NCBI GenBank assembly: GCA_004151065.3
Contig: NWUY0300002678.1
Span: 12,719 to 23,354 of the forward strand
DNA from: Larix sibirica
Taxonomy: Eukaryota; Streptophyta; Pinopsida; Pinales; Pinaceae
Direction of reading: 5' to 3'
DNA length: 10,636 bases
Shown piece by piece: positions 1 to 8,337 of this stretch (position 1 is its first letter; every line of letters begins with the position of its first letter). The notes beneath the pieces were generated by a model. That model saw nothing but the letters and a program-made list of their open reading frames with translations, searched no databases and was not told where the DNA came from. A program made the position numbers and the translations under genes.

Positions 1-1132
1 AGTTGAAGGGTTAGCTAGAAAGGCCAATCTGTTGTAGTATGTGTCAGATCTAAAGGTTTCAAAATGTTCACAATCCAATCCTTCTAATTTAGCAAAATTT
101 TCAACCAAGTTGGTTCCTACTCCGAGTAAAATCGAAATTTCCAGCAAAAGAAGTTTTCGTGAAACTGCTGACGTGGAATTAGAATAAAAATGAGGAATTA
201 AAACATTAAAATTAGGTCAACAATATGAATTGGTTTTGTTAGACAGTGGAAAATGGAAAGGAAAATAAAAATATCAGGGTCCTGAAATTCAAGTGTATGA
301 TTATAAGTTCAAAGAGGCAAAAGCTACAGGTGACAGTGATAAATTTCAGGTTAGGGATGAAATGTGTATTAAATATGGTCAAGACAAACATGTTGCATCA
401 GAGAAGAGCAATAAATTATTTCCCAAGGTCAGAAATGTAGTAGATTTAGAAATTACTTTAATGACTACCAGAGATCCTATAAAGAACACTTTAAACTTAG
501 CTGTATCATCTGATGAAAGAGTCACAGAATTGAAACTAAATCTGCAGAAGATACCAGTTCCATAAAAGATTCATTTACATAGGCAGACTGGAGAAGTGAT
601 TTATATAGATTTGATGAAGGCTATTCTGAAGATTGAAAAATTGCAAAATAAAGTGAACAGGTTAGAGATCCAATTGAAGCAAGAGAAAACAGAAAATAAA
701 GCTCACCAACAACAGATTTAAAAGATGCAAATTGATTTGGTAGAAACTAATGACGAGCCAAATAAGGGTGAATCAAGAAAGAAAATTTTAATTGAAAAAG
801 CGAACACTATTCAGTTGCTTAAAAAGAAACTCAGAATCCCAGCGACTCAGTTGATTCAAGCATCTGAATTAACAATTTTGGAGCAAGAAAAATAATCCTT
901 ATCATAAGAGTTAAATGACCACAAAGCAAAATTGTTGAAATTTGAAGAGAAAGAAATGAGCTGGGAAAAAGTTGATCTCCTAGAGTGATTATAAGAATTT
1001 GTTATTTGAAATGGGGATGAATCATGAGAAGTTTGAAGACATGACTCATCTTTTAACAGGGAAAATTGTGTTAGAAAAACTTTCAGATGATTTTTAGGTT
1101 TTAAACCAGTTGGTAATGATTGGAGCAAATAT
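1..1132 (+). pseudogene. Copy A, 5' part: decayed copy of the gene at 8480 (residues about 431 onward)
   Basis: This is the 3' portion of a coding-like unit whose beginning lies left of the window. Bases 1-868 align without gaps to 9769-10636, so the first full codon corresponds to residue 431 of the protein starting at 8480. Read in that frame it has stops at 35 (TAG where copy B has CAG), 185 (TAA for GAA), 191 (TGA for GGA), 266 (TAA, shared with copy B), 563 (TAA for TAC), 719 (TAA for AAA), 893 and 905. Near 983 the frame changes, best explained by loss of two bases from a GAGAG run. The new frame then reads on to a TAG at 1095 and to the LINE insertion. The encoded sequence from about 605 to 980 is rich in K, E, Q and L in heptad-like order, which suggests a long coiled coil. 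Function is unknown and the copy is certainly non-functional. Confidence 0.85.
1119..1132. repeat. Left target-site duplication of the LINE
   Basis: The 14 bases attggagcaaatat occur here and again at 8140-8153, immediately after the A-tail. This is the expected product of target-primed reverse transcription. The match is perfect. The flanking bases differ (g at 1133, a at 8154), which fixes the length at 14. Confidence 0.93.
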
Positions 1133-1244
1133 GTGCCTTTGTTTCCACTTGCATAAGGGATATGCGTCCCTCTCTGGTGACGGATAAACCCTAGCTGGCT
1201 GTGCACGTCCCTCTCAGTCTGCATGCTCCTCCTGGGCCGTAGGC
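1133..1244 (+). promoter_or_regulatory. LINE 5' leader (putative internal promoter region)
   Basis: These 112 bases lie between the left target-site duplication and the ORF1 ATG. In LINEs this region normally carries the internal promoter. A 10-base direct repeat, cgtccctctc, occurs at 1165-1174 and 1206-1215. A telo-box-like AAACCCTA sits at 1186-1193; this motif is common near plant transcription starts. Base composition is more GC-rich than the flanking copy A sequence, marking the boundary. Promoter activity is inferred only. Confidence 0.45.
1186..1193 (+). promoter_or_regulatory. Telo-box-like motif in the LINE leader
   Basis: AAACCCTA matches the plant telo-box core, which is often found in promoters and leaders of highly translated genes. 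One short match can occur by chance, so this is weak evidence for a regulatory role. Confidence 0.25.
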
Positions 1245-2551
1245 ATGGATCCTCCCCCGGCGGATCGTAAGCGCCTCCTTGATGAAGCCTTCCGCTCCCT
1301 GGTCAATGCTTCCCCTCCTCCCCTGGTTACTGTAGATCACTCGGATGCTTTTGTAAAACGTGCAGCTTCCCCAAGAATCCATATCCTGTTGGCGGCTTCA
1401 AAACTTAAAGCCTTGGCTATGAATGAGCGGGGGTTGATTGGACAATTTACAGGTATTTGGCCATCCCCCAAATCGATGGAAGTTTGGATTAACAAAAACT
1501 AGATGCCTCTGATCACAGGAGGTCTTCAGCACTACTTCTGTGGTAAGGGTTATTTCATCTTTCTATTTGAAAACAAATCGGATAAATATATTATCTTTCG
1601 AAGTGGCCCCTATTTCATGGGCCCCCGAGGTCTCTACTTAAATCGATGGAGCCTATCCTTCGATCCTGAAAAAGATGTACCTTCTGATGTCCCCGTATGG
1701 ATTCGTCTTCCCCATTTGTCCCTACACTGTTGGGACGATGACTCCTTGCTTGCCATTGGGAATGCCCTTGGGAAATCCATAGACAAAGCTGAGCCAAAGG
1801 GCTCCCTGTTCTCATGTGATAGAATTTGTGTAGAGGTAGATCTGGAGAAAGGTATACCTGAAGAGGTTAATATTCAAATGGACGGATGGGAACATCTGCA
1901 AAAAGTTGACTATTAGAAACTGCCTTTCAAATGTAAGAAATGCCAAGAATACAACCACTTTGTGAAACATTTCCCCAAGAACTTTCAAGAAAAGGAAGAT
2001 CAGACCTAGGAAGATGGATGGCAGCAGGTAAAAAAGGGGAAAACAATTGTGTCGGCTACTCAGACTGGTAAAATCAAGCACCCCCTCCAAGCAAAGAAAA
2101 ATCCATGGAACCCAAAAAATCCTCCAAAGTAAACAACTTCCAAGAACTACAGGTGGAAGAAGGGGAGATTGCAACTCTGGAAGATCAGGTAGATATGGAG
2201 AAAGATGAAGCAGTGATCCATGATCTGGAAAAAGAGCCAAATGAAGACAAATAGGGAGAACCATCCTCGCCTGGAGGATCCTGGGCCGATAAGGTAAAAT
2301 GTAATTATGTACCATCCTCCTCTTCTCTGGATGTTGGCTCAGAATCTCATGAGGAGGAGAACTTGGTACAACCCCCAGTCAGTAGAGGAAGAAAGTCCCA
2401 TAGGTACCATAGAGAACAAGAAGCAGAAAGAGAAATAGAATTAGGAAGGCAGAAAAGTTTAGAGGATATGAAGTTACTTCAACAGCAAAAGTTGCATAGT
2501 GGAGTAAAAGAAGGGAGGCCCCGAGCAGGGCCTAATCCAGCTAAGAAGTAA
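1245..2551 (+). pseudogene. LINE ORF1: DUF4283 / zinc-knuckle nucleic-acid-binding protein, broken
   Basis: ORF1 proteins of plant L1 elements bind the element RNA and chaperone it during retrotransposition. The frame starts at ATG 1245 (MDPPPADRKR). The DUF4283-like core runs from about 1420 to 1860, with recognisable GKGYFIF, FRSGPYF, VPVWIRLPHLSLHCW and RICVEVDLEKG. A CCHC knuckle follows at 1932-1973 with Cys at 1932 and 1941 and His at 1956, but the last Cys is Phe (TTC at 1971). The C-terminal part (2102-2548) is charged and rich in E, K and Q (for example REQEAEREIELGRQKS). Stops occur at 1500 (TAG after KN, where the family usually has Trp), 1914, 2007 and 2252. A frameshift lies in or near the C-run at 2081-2085. 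Intact length would be about 435 residues, normal for the family. Confidence 0.88.
1932..1973 (+). other. CCHC zinc knuckle of ORF1, last cysteine lost
   Basis: Spacing is C-X2-C-X4-H-X4-F: TGT 1932, TGC 1941, CAC 1956 and TTC 1971. The fourth ligand should be Cys (TGC or TGT), so one G-to-T change removes zinc coordination. The preceding KLPFKC is the usual lead-in for this plant knuckle. Confidence 0.8.
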
Positions 2552-2553
2552 TG
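2549..2553 (+). other. TAATG overlap of ORF1 stop and ORF2 start
   Basis: The ORF1 stop TAA (2549-2551) shares its last A with ATG 2551-2553, which opens ORF2 (MIVVSWNC). The ORF2 frame differs from the ORF1 frame. Such an overlap would suit termination-reinitiation as the way ORF2 is translated; that mechanism is inferred, not shown. Confidence 0.65.
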
Positions 2554-3240
2554 ATTGTAGTCTCTTGGAACTGCTAAGGTCTTGGTGGTACGAATAAAGT
2601 AGAAGCCCTCAGGAATATGATAAAAACTGAAAAAACGGACCTTGTTTTAATCCAAGAGACTAAAATGCAAAGTGTTGATATCTTAGCACTCACAGATAAC
2701 ATTTGGGATAGAAGTCAGGGGGTGGCAATAAATGCTCGAGGATCCTCTGAGGGGATAGCAACTATTGTATCCTCTAATTTAACATTTTTTCCTCAGTTAA
2801 AAATAATCACTGGATGATTACTGAAATAAAAACACAGGACAGTAATAGCTCAATCTTCATCTGCAATTGTTATGGACCTATTCATCACCATGACAAGGTT
2901 AACTTCTGGGAAGATCTTAGCAATCTCAAAAATAGCATGCAAGGGGAGAAACTCATCATAGCTGGTGACTTTAATGTCACAAAATCACATTAGGAAAAAT
3001 GAGGTGGAAGCATTGTTCGTGATCCTTTCGGGGAAAGAATCGAGGACCTATTGATGGAATTGGACCTTATCGATATTCCCCTCAAAAATGCCAAATTCAC
3101 TTGGAATAATAGAAGATGTGGTGCAGGACACATTGCGGCCAGGCTTGATCGATTTCTGGTAAGCTCCAATTTCTTTCATTCTGATTTATTAATAAATTCT
3201 TACTCCATACCTTGTGCTTCTTCCGACCACAATCCTATTG
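2551..3240 (+). other. ORF2 APE-type endonuclease domain
   Basis: The opening VSWNC followed by a TAA at 2575 (normally Arg or Lys before GLGG), the catalytic Glu in LIQETKM (GAG 2656), GDFN (2964-2975) and SSDHNPI (Asp 3225, His 3228) are the APE endonuclease hallmarks in correct order. The frame shifts in the T6 or A5 run at 2785-2803. Two stops, TAG 2991 and TGA 3000, lie just after GDFN. The domain is recognisable but inactive as encoded. Confidence 0.85.
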
Positions 3241-3899
3241 GGTTATCCATAGATCCCCCTGTAAACCTTGGACCCATCCCATTTCGCTTCAATCATCTTT
3301 GGATCAATACCCCTGGCTTTATGAACATTGTCAAGAATACTTGGAACACTTCTATTCCCGACTCTCCCAGCTTCATTTGGGAGTCTAAGCTCAAGGCTCT
3401 AAAATTCAAGCTCAAAAAATGGGCTAAAACCTCCTTCCAAAACCCTAGTAACACTAGGCTCATCCTCCAATCCAAGCTCAGCTCCCTTCATCAGGAAATG
3501 GACAATGAGGAAATCACGACTGACATCCTAAGTCAAGAAAAAAATATTGAATTGGAGATTCTTAGAGCAGCCAAACAAGAAGAGGAAATCTGGAGGGTAA
3601 AGTCCAGACAACTGTGGCTAAAAGGGGGAGATAGCAATACCAAATATTTTCACAACCAGACTAAAGCTGGTAGAAGCCATAACGCCATCAAGGAACTTAA
3701 AAATAGCAATGGGGAAAGGATCTCTAGACAAGAAAATCTTCAAAATCTGGCTTATAATCATTTTAAGGAGCTTTTCTCAGATAGCAGAGAAGCAGATCTA
3801 AATTACCAACAGAACCTTTTAGAAAACATCCCCACCCTGATCTTTGAAAATGAAAATAGAGATCTTGTGAAACCCATCCTGGAGCATGAAATTGAGAAA

Positions 3900-4880
3900 G
3901 CCATCTGGTCCCTTCAGCTTGATAAAACCCCTGGCCCACATGGATTCACCATAAACTTCTACCGGGCCGTTTGGGAGATTATAAAAGAAGATTTGAAGAG
4001 TATGTTGAACTGGACCAGGAAAAAAGACAAAGTTGGAGGAGCCACCAACTCCTCTTTCCTAGCTCTCATCCTCAAAGACACTGCCCCCTCCTCCATGAAC
4101 CGTTTCAGGCCTATCTCCCTTTGCAATACCTCTTAGAAAATCCTCACTAAAATTCTTGCCACTAGGATGAAAAAAGTCATGGGGAAACTCATCTCTGAAT
4201 CCCATGGGGGTTTCATAGCAGGACGTCAAATCTTGGACAACATTATTATTGTCCAAGAAGCTATTCACACCAGCATGGAAAACAATCATCAGGGAATGGC
4301 CATCAAGCTTGATATGGCAAATGCATTTGACAGAGTCAATCATAACTTTCTCTTTTCCATAATGAAAAAATTTGGTTTCTCCACCAGGTTTGTAAGATGG
4401 ATAAAAGCTTATGCCAATTCCCCCTAGATAGCTCCCCTTGTCAATGGTAGACCATACAATTTATTCATGGAAACCCATGGGCTTCGACAAGGCTGCCCCC
4501 TTTCTCCTTTCCTGTACCTTCTTGTTGCGGAATCACTGAGCAAAAAACTCCACACTCTGCAAGCATCGAGTGATCTGAAGGGTATAAGAATTGTTAGAGG
4601 AGTGCGACCAGTAAACCACTCTAAGTTTGCAGATGATACTATTCTACTTGATGGAGCCTCTGTCACTATTGCAAACAATTTCAATCTTTCTCTCTCCTCT
4701 TTCCTGAGAGCCTCGGATGGTAAAGTGAATCTTGAAAAATCAAAAATATATACCTGGAACTGCTCACAAAGGAATATAGCAAGGATCGCTAGAATCTTTG
4801 GTTTTGAAGGACTCAAATATTGGAGCTCCTTCACATATCTTGGAGTCCCTATTTTCAAAGGCCGAAAAAAAGTGGCGGAC
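3900..4880 (+). other. ORF2 reverse transcriptase domain
   Basis: RT motifs are present in order: LDKTPGPHGF (the family normally has Asp where His is encoded at 3939), RFRPISLCN, GGFIAGRQILDNI, the first catalytic Asp in KLDMANAFDRV (GAT 4311), HGLRQGCPLSPFLYLL, the catalytic pair in KFADDTILL (GAT 4632 and GAT 4635), and TYLGVPIF. The catalytic aspartates are kept. Two TAG stops (4134 and 4425) fall inside the domain and another (4881) just after it. Confidence 0.92.
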
Positions 4881-5669
4881 TAGCAGGACCTTGTTAGAAA
4901 AATCAAGAACAAAATCAACACTTGGGGATCTCATTGGTTAAATCCAGTTGGAAAATTGTTACTCATCCAATCTATTCTCTCAACTTATCCGCTCTACTCT
5001 TTCTCTATCTCCCTCGCCCCCAAAATTGTTATCATGGAAATCTCCAAAAACCTCTGCAATTTTATTTGGCAAGGTGGAAGAACAAATGGTATAAAAAAAT
5101 TTCATCTCATCAGCTGGGATATTGTCTACAGACCAAAAGATTATGGAGGGGCTGGAATAAAATACCTCACCCATATGAATTCAGCTCTAGGTACCAAAAT
5201 ACTCTGGAGAATTATAACTGGGAAGAATGCATGGTGGAAGGAAATCTTTTATAAAAAATACATGCAGGGAAGTAGAAGCAAATGTGTGTAAAGAATTGAT
5301 CAGGAAAAAAAGGGAACAATGATATGGAATATTTGCAAAAGCTCTGCCCATATTCTTCAAAGCAACTTCACCGGGGACCCTGGCAATGGAAAAAAAATCA
5401 AAATATGGAAAGATAACCTTGGACCCTTGTCCCCTGACAACTCTCTCATCTTCTTCCAGGATCTGAAACAATGGATGGAACAAAATAGCTTAAATACTCT
5501 CTATGATATTTCCTCATGGTCTCCTAATGAGAATTGGTCGGGATGGAGAAACTTTGACATTCCGGTTAACTTACAACATGAGTATGATGCTCTACTGTCT
5601 CGGTTCCATGGAATGATTCCTATTCATCATACTCTGCGGGACAAGAGACATTGGGGGGGAAATGTACAG

Positions 5670-5940
5670 TACAGTGTCAAAGAAGGCTACAGATATCTCG
5701 ATGCTCTCAATAATAGAGGCAGTAAGGATAGAAAATGGAAGAAAGTGTGGAGCATGGATGGTATCCCCAAAGTAACCGTCTTCTATTGGATCTTGGCACA
5801 CAAAAAAATCCTCACTACTGATAATATTAAAAAAAGAGGCATAGCAAGACCGGCCAGATGCATCCTCTGCAAAAAAGAGGAGGAAACAATTAATCACGTG
5901 TTTCTAGACTGTGAGTTCTCCCAGGAAGTTTGGAAAAAAT
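5670..5940 (+). other. ORF2 zf-RVT zinc-binding region
   Basis: The segment from YSVKEGYRYL through IPKVTVFYWILAHKKILT to CILCKKEEETINHVFLDC is the zf-RVT region found between RT and RNase H in plant LINEs. The likely ligands are Cys 5859, Cys 5868, His 5895 and Cys 5910, all intact. Confidence 0.85.
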
Positions 5941-6372
5941 CCCTACAAGACATCCTTCCTAACCTCACCCTCCCTACCAACTGTTCTGAGTCTCTTCGAG
6001 AATTGGCACCTTTACTATCCAAACTCTCTATCTGGAAAAACAAATTTCAAAAGAGCATGGATTGCCTTCCCAAGATTCCTGTGTTGGAAAATCTGGACGG
6101 AAAGGAATCACGAAATATTCAATGGTAGAAAATCCAACCTCGGGAGAATCATATCTTCTGCTAAAGCACTGTGGGAAAACGCACTCTCTGCAAAAGGCAT
6201 GAATAATCTAAATAGAGAACCACTAAGTGTTGAAGAAAACCTTTGGGTGGCTAATCTCCTCTCATCTCCACCTTCTTCCTCCTCCACTCTTAGGGATAAG
6301 AAGTCGCAGAGCTGGCATATCAGGCAAAAACCTGAGGATTTTCAAAATTGGATTCTCACTTTGAGAAGCAAC

Positions 6373-6780
6373 ATTCTATTCTTCGATGGAGCCTCCAAAG
6401 GCAATCCTGGGCTGGCAGGTGCGGGGGGAGTTCTCTTGGACTCCGACAGAAACAAGATGGAGGATTATGTCTGGGGCATCGAGAAAAAAACAAACAACGA
6501 AGTAGAATGGTTAGCCCTGATCAAAGGGGTGGACATTGCCAGAAGCAAAAATATTGAGGATCTAGTGGTTTTTGGGGACTCTATGCTTGTGATCAAATAT
6601 TCCAGAGATATTCTCAGCCTCCATCGAAAGCCTACCTCTAAGATGCATCAACAATTTTACTATTTGGCTAACTCCTTCCACGCACTCTCCCTACTCCATA
6701 TCCTGAGACTCTACAATAAGAGTGCTAACACTATGGCTAATAAGGGAGCAAGGTTAGATTGTGGACATGCACAATTTAAT
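6373..6780 (+). other. ORF2 RNase H domain, fourth acidic residue lost
   Basis: ILFFDGASKGNPGLAGAGG is the plant-type RNase H (RVT_3-like) opening with the first Asp at 6385. The Glu in NNEVEWLAL is at 6505 and the Asp in VFGDSM at 6577. In the last motif ANTMANKGA, Asn (AAT 6739) stands where the family normally has Asp, so the active site is incomplete. RNase H in plant L1 elements is thought to be a secondary acquisition that degrades RNA in the hybrid. Confidence 0.85.
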
Positions 6781-6813
6781 GGTCATAACCATCTCAACGT
6801 ATGGGTTCCTTAA

Positions 6814-7394
6814 GATCCCCCTTCACCTCCATATCTACTGCACTACTATCCACACAATGGAAGCATTAACTCTTCAAATCCTTTTGAGATCTTGCAGTGC
6901 AGTTCCCTCGTCCCTTCGGATGTTTTGGCAGCCACCCTTTCTTGTCACCACCTGGCTTGCATGCGGAGCCTTAATGAGGATGTCCCGCAAGGTATGGAAT
7001 GAGTATATGAAGTAGGGTGGCGAAGACCTGCAGCATCATTGCCTTCAAAACTATTGCCTTGCGCCTCACACTCTGGTATGTGCAGTCGGTGTTATCGTTT
7101 GCAGCAAAGATCTCAGCTCTATATTGTCTCTGGTCTTAATGGGCGACTGCAACCAATGCCCCGCCACTCTGCACTGCAGGAAATGCAGGAAAAATGAGCA
7201 TGTCACCCCAGGGGGGTCGACAATGCAGGAAAAAAACGTTCTCTGTTTGAAATTTTCTATGAGGCGGGTTAGGTGGATACTGTGAGGGGAACTGGTTCAA
7301 AATTCGGCTGTCTCAACCACTCCATGGACCATGGAAATGGAGGAATTTGGACGCCTTTGGACCCCAGTCTTGGACATGAAACTGTGGTAATGGA
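6814..7394 (+). other. LINE 3' segment after RNase H, coding potential unclear
   Basis: This 581-bp stretch follows the ORF2 stop. The ORF2 frame continues with only TGA 7000, TGA 7195 and TAG 7270 before TGA 7402, and each of these three could come from TGG. A second frame is equally open: only TAG 7013 between 6761 and 7279. The sequence is fairly GC-rich, which lowers stop frequency, so openness alone does not decide. It is either a worn C-terminal extension of ORF2 or non-coding 3' sequence. I recognise no domain. Confidence 0.4.
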
Positions 7395-7851
7395 ATGCTT
7401 GTGAATTATGGTTGCTTCCCTGGGCATCATGAAATTGGAAAAGGATCTTCTCACCATAAGTTTCGTGGCAGTCCAAGTGATATCAGCTACAGATGCTCCC
7501 CTGTGGGGATGGAAAGCCCATCTCTGGAGAATACGCAGGTGCAAGATCTGGAAGCGCAAATCCGTTGGCTTAGGGGGGACTTTGTAGAAATGAAGAAGTC
7601 AATCTCTCAGCTGGAAACCTTCGTTCAAATCACAAATGCGGAAGCAAGGGCCGGCACTGATAAGATGAAGGATTTCTTTGAGAAATTAATGGGAAAGCAT
7701 GACACCTTCTACAGCTGCTTAAGAATTGTTGATGGACTGTGTGAGGACCAACAACGGGAGCAGCCCCTCGGTCATCCTGAACATTGACGATGACGCTGGA
7801 AATTCTGCTGGCAACAAGGAAAAGCCTGCCCGAGACCGTCGTGGCAATTAG
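7395..7851 (+). pseudogene. Possible third LINE reading frame: short coiled-coil protein with one frameshift
   Basis: One frame is open from ATG 7395 to 7787, with another in-frame ATG at 7509 (MESPSLENTQ). From 7509 the sequence shows heptad-like spacing (VQDLEAQIRWLRGDFVEMKK, ISQLETFV), which suggests a coiled coil. Near 7750-7760 the frame appears to shift by one base. The next frame then gives a low-complexity polar tail (VILNIDDDAGNSAGNKEKP, then ARDRRGN) ending at TAG 7849. The joined product would be about 115 residues from 7509 or about 150 from 7395. It may be an ORF3, the end of an extended ORF2, or host sequence picked up by the element. Codon-like composition and the coiled coil support coding; I recognise no family. 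Confidence 0.45.
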
Positions 7852-8128
7852 CTCTGGGAAGCGCTCTCTTTTAGGGTCCGAGGTCTAGTTTTATGTCTTT
7901 TTAATATGTATTTCTTTTGCTGTTTCTTATTAGGCCAGTATGTGAAAGTATCCAATAGTGTGCTTAGCATCTTAAAGCACAGTTGTATCAGGCATAATGC
8001 CAATTTTGAATCACAAAGGCTAGTTATCTCAGAGCATGCTTTGACAGCTTTGAATTTTTCAGATTGGCCTCCCCTCTATATGTATATGGATCCACCTTTT
8101 TAATACAAAGCTTGTTAACCGTTTCTGT
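7852..8128 (+). other. LINE 3' untranslated region
   Basis: This AT-rich stretch between the last reading frame and the A-tail has T-rich runs, including about 7887-7933 (TCTTTTTAATATG and a later TTTCTTATTAG). The latter resembles a plant 3' splice site with a pyrimidine-rich tract, but I see no matching donor. I see no convincing reading frame. Retention up to the A-tail suggests it holds the signal recognised by the element's own reverse transcriptase. Confidence 0.6.
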
Positions 8129-8137
8129 AAAAAAAAA
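8129..8137 (+). other. LINE A-tail
   Basis: Nine A's followed by tt stand directly before the right target-site duplication. This marks the 3' end of the element and its RNA-templated origin. Confidence 0.88.
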
Positions 8138-8139
8138 TT

Positions 8140-8153
8140 ATTGGAGCAAATAT
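8140..8153. repeat. Right target-site duplication of the LINE
   Basis: This 14-base sequence is identical to 1119-1132. Removing 1133-8153 joins AT at 1131-1132 to A at 8154 and keeps the copy A frame open across the join. Confidence 0.93.
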
Positions 8154-8337
8154 ACCACCCATATGAATTGCAAATCACATCAAGATGAAGGTTCTGGTCA
8201 AAGAGATGACTAGTTATGAAATTCCTTCTACAGAGCAGTGGAAAACGGTGGAGAAATATGGAAAAATGAAGCACGGTTTGCACTCATGAGAATTCATGTC
8301 CGAGAAAGAGAGTTTCGTCAGCAGCTACAGCCGATAG
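8154..8337 (+). pseudogene. Copy A, 3' part: C-terminal tail of the decayed unit after the LINE
   Basis: Read from the right target-site duplication (ATT 8140), this continues the frame that copy A has just before the insertion. It encodes protein-like sequence such as IANHIKMKVLVKEMTSYEIP and STEQWKTVEKYGKMKHGLHS. Stops occur at 8164 (TGA), 8287 (TGA before EFMSEKESFVSS) and 8335 (TAG). The 8287 and 8335 stops could each derive from TGG, so the true end may be either of them or further right. This is the only view in the window of the C-terminus of the repeated gene, because copy B runs off the edge first. Confidence 0.75.

Larger units (their letters stand above)
2551..6813 (+). pseudogene. 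LINE ORF2: APE endonuclease - reverse transcriptase - zf-RVT - RNase H polyprotein, broken
   Basis: ORF2 nicks the target DNA and copies the element RNA onto it. Its start is set by the VSWNC endonuclease opening right after ATG 2551. Domains follow the plant L1 order: endonuclease (about 2551-3240), a helical linker, RT (about 3900-4880), thumb/connection, zf-RVT (about 5670-5940) and RNase H (about 6373-6780), ending at TAA 6811. Total length is about 1,420 codons. It has stops at 2575, 2991, 3000, 4134, 4425, 4881 and 5289. Frame changes occur at 2785-2803 (T6 or A5 run) and between about 6000 and 6025. Family consensus suggests Trp at 4425 (TAG before IAPLVNG) and at 4881 (TAG before QDLVRK). 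Several catalytic positions survive, others are altered (see the domain entries). It cannot be translated as a whole. Confidence 0.93.
1133..8139 (+). mobile_element. Full-length but inactive plant L1-type LINE (non-LTR retrotransposon), about 7.0 kb
   Basis: The element is bounded by 14-bp target-site duplications. It has a short leader, ORF1 with a DUF4283-like domain and zinc knuckle, and ORF2 with APE endonuclease, reverse transcriptase, zf-RVT and RNase H. A long 3' segment and a tail of nine A's followed by tt complete it. This order is typical of plant L1-clade elements carrying RNase H. There are no long terminal repeats, primer-binding site or integrase. It is interrupted by stops at 1500, 1914, 2007, 2252, 2575, 2991, 3000, 4134, 4425, 4881 and 5289 and by frameshifts near 2082, 2785-2803 and 6000-6025, so it cannot move by itself. 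It was inserted into copy A in the sense orientation. The perfect target-site duplications suggest the insertion is not very old, so it may have been mobilised when already defective. Confidence 0.95.

Noticed and set aside
246-565. Two short frames (246-440 and 293-565) as independent small genes
   Set aside because: They are pieces of copy A. The second is simply the copy A coding frame between two stops, and the first is an overlapping frame also present by homology at 10014-10208.
1812-2315. 167-codon minus-strand frame, hydrophobic
   Set aside because: It is antisense to ORF1. Its Leu/Phe-rich character comes from the complement of the Lys/Glu-rich C-terminal region, and there is no independent support.
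4424-4858. 144-codon minus-strand frame opposite the RT domain
   Set aside because: It is antisense to strongly conserved RT motifs, including the FADD site; a shadow.
4922-5254. 110-codon plus-strand frame
   Set aside because: It overlaps the ORF2 frame that encodes family-typical post-RT sequence (KINTWGSHWLNPVGKLLLIQ), so it is a shadow.
6761-7015. 84-codon frame overlapping the end of RNase H as a separate gene
   Set aside because: Its start lies inside the conserved RNase H end, and the segment is generally poor in stops in more than one frame, so openness is not evidence.
7887-7933. Pyrimidine-rich tract ending in TTATTAG as a real 3' splice site
   Set aside because: No convincing donor or downstream exon was found, and the location in a LINE 3' untranslated region explains the T-richness.
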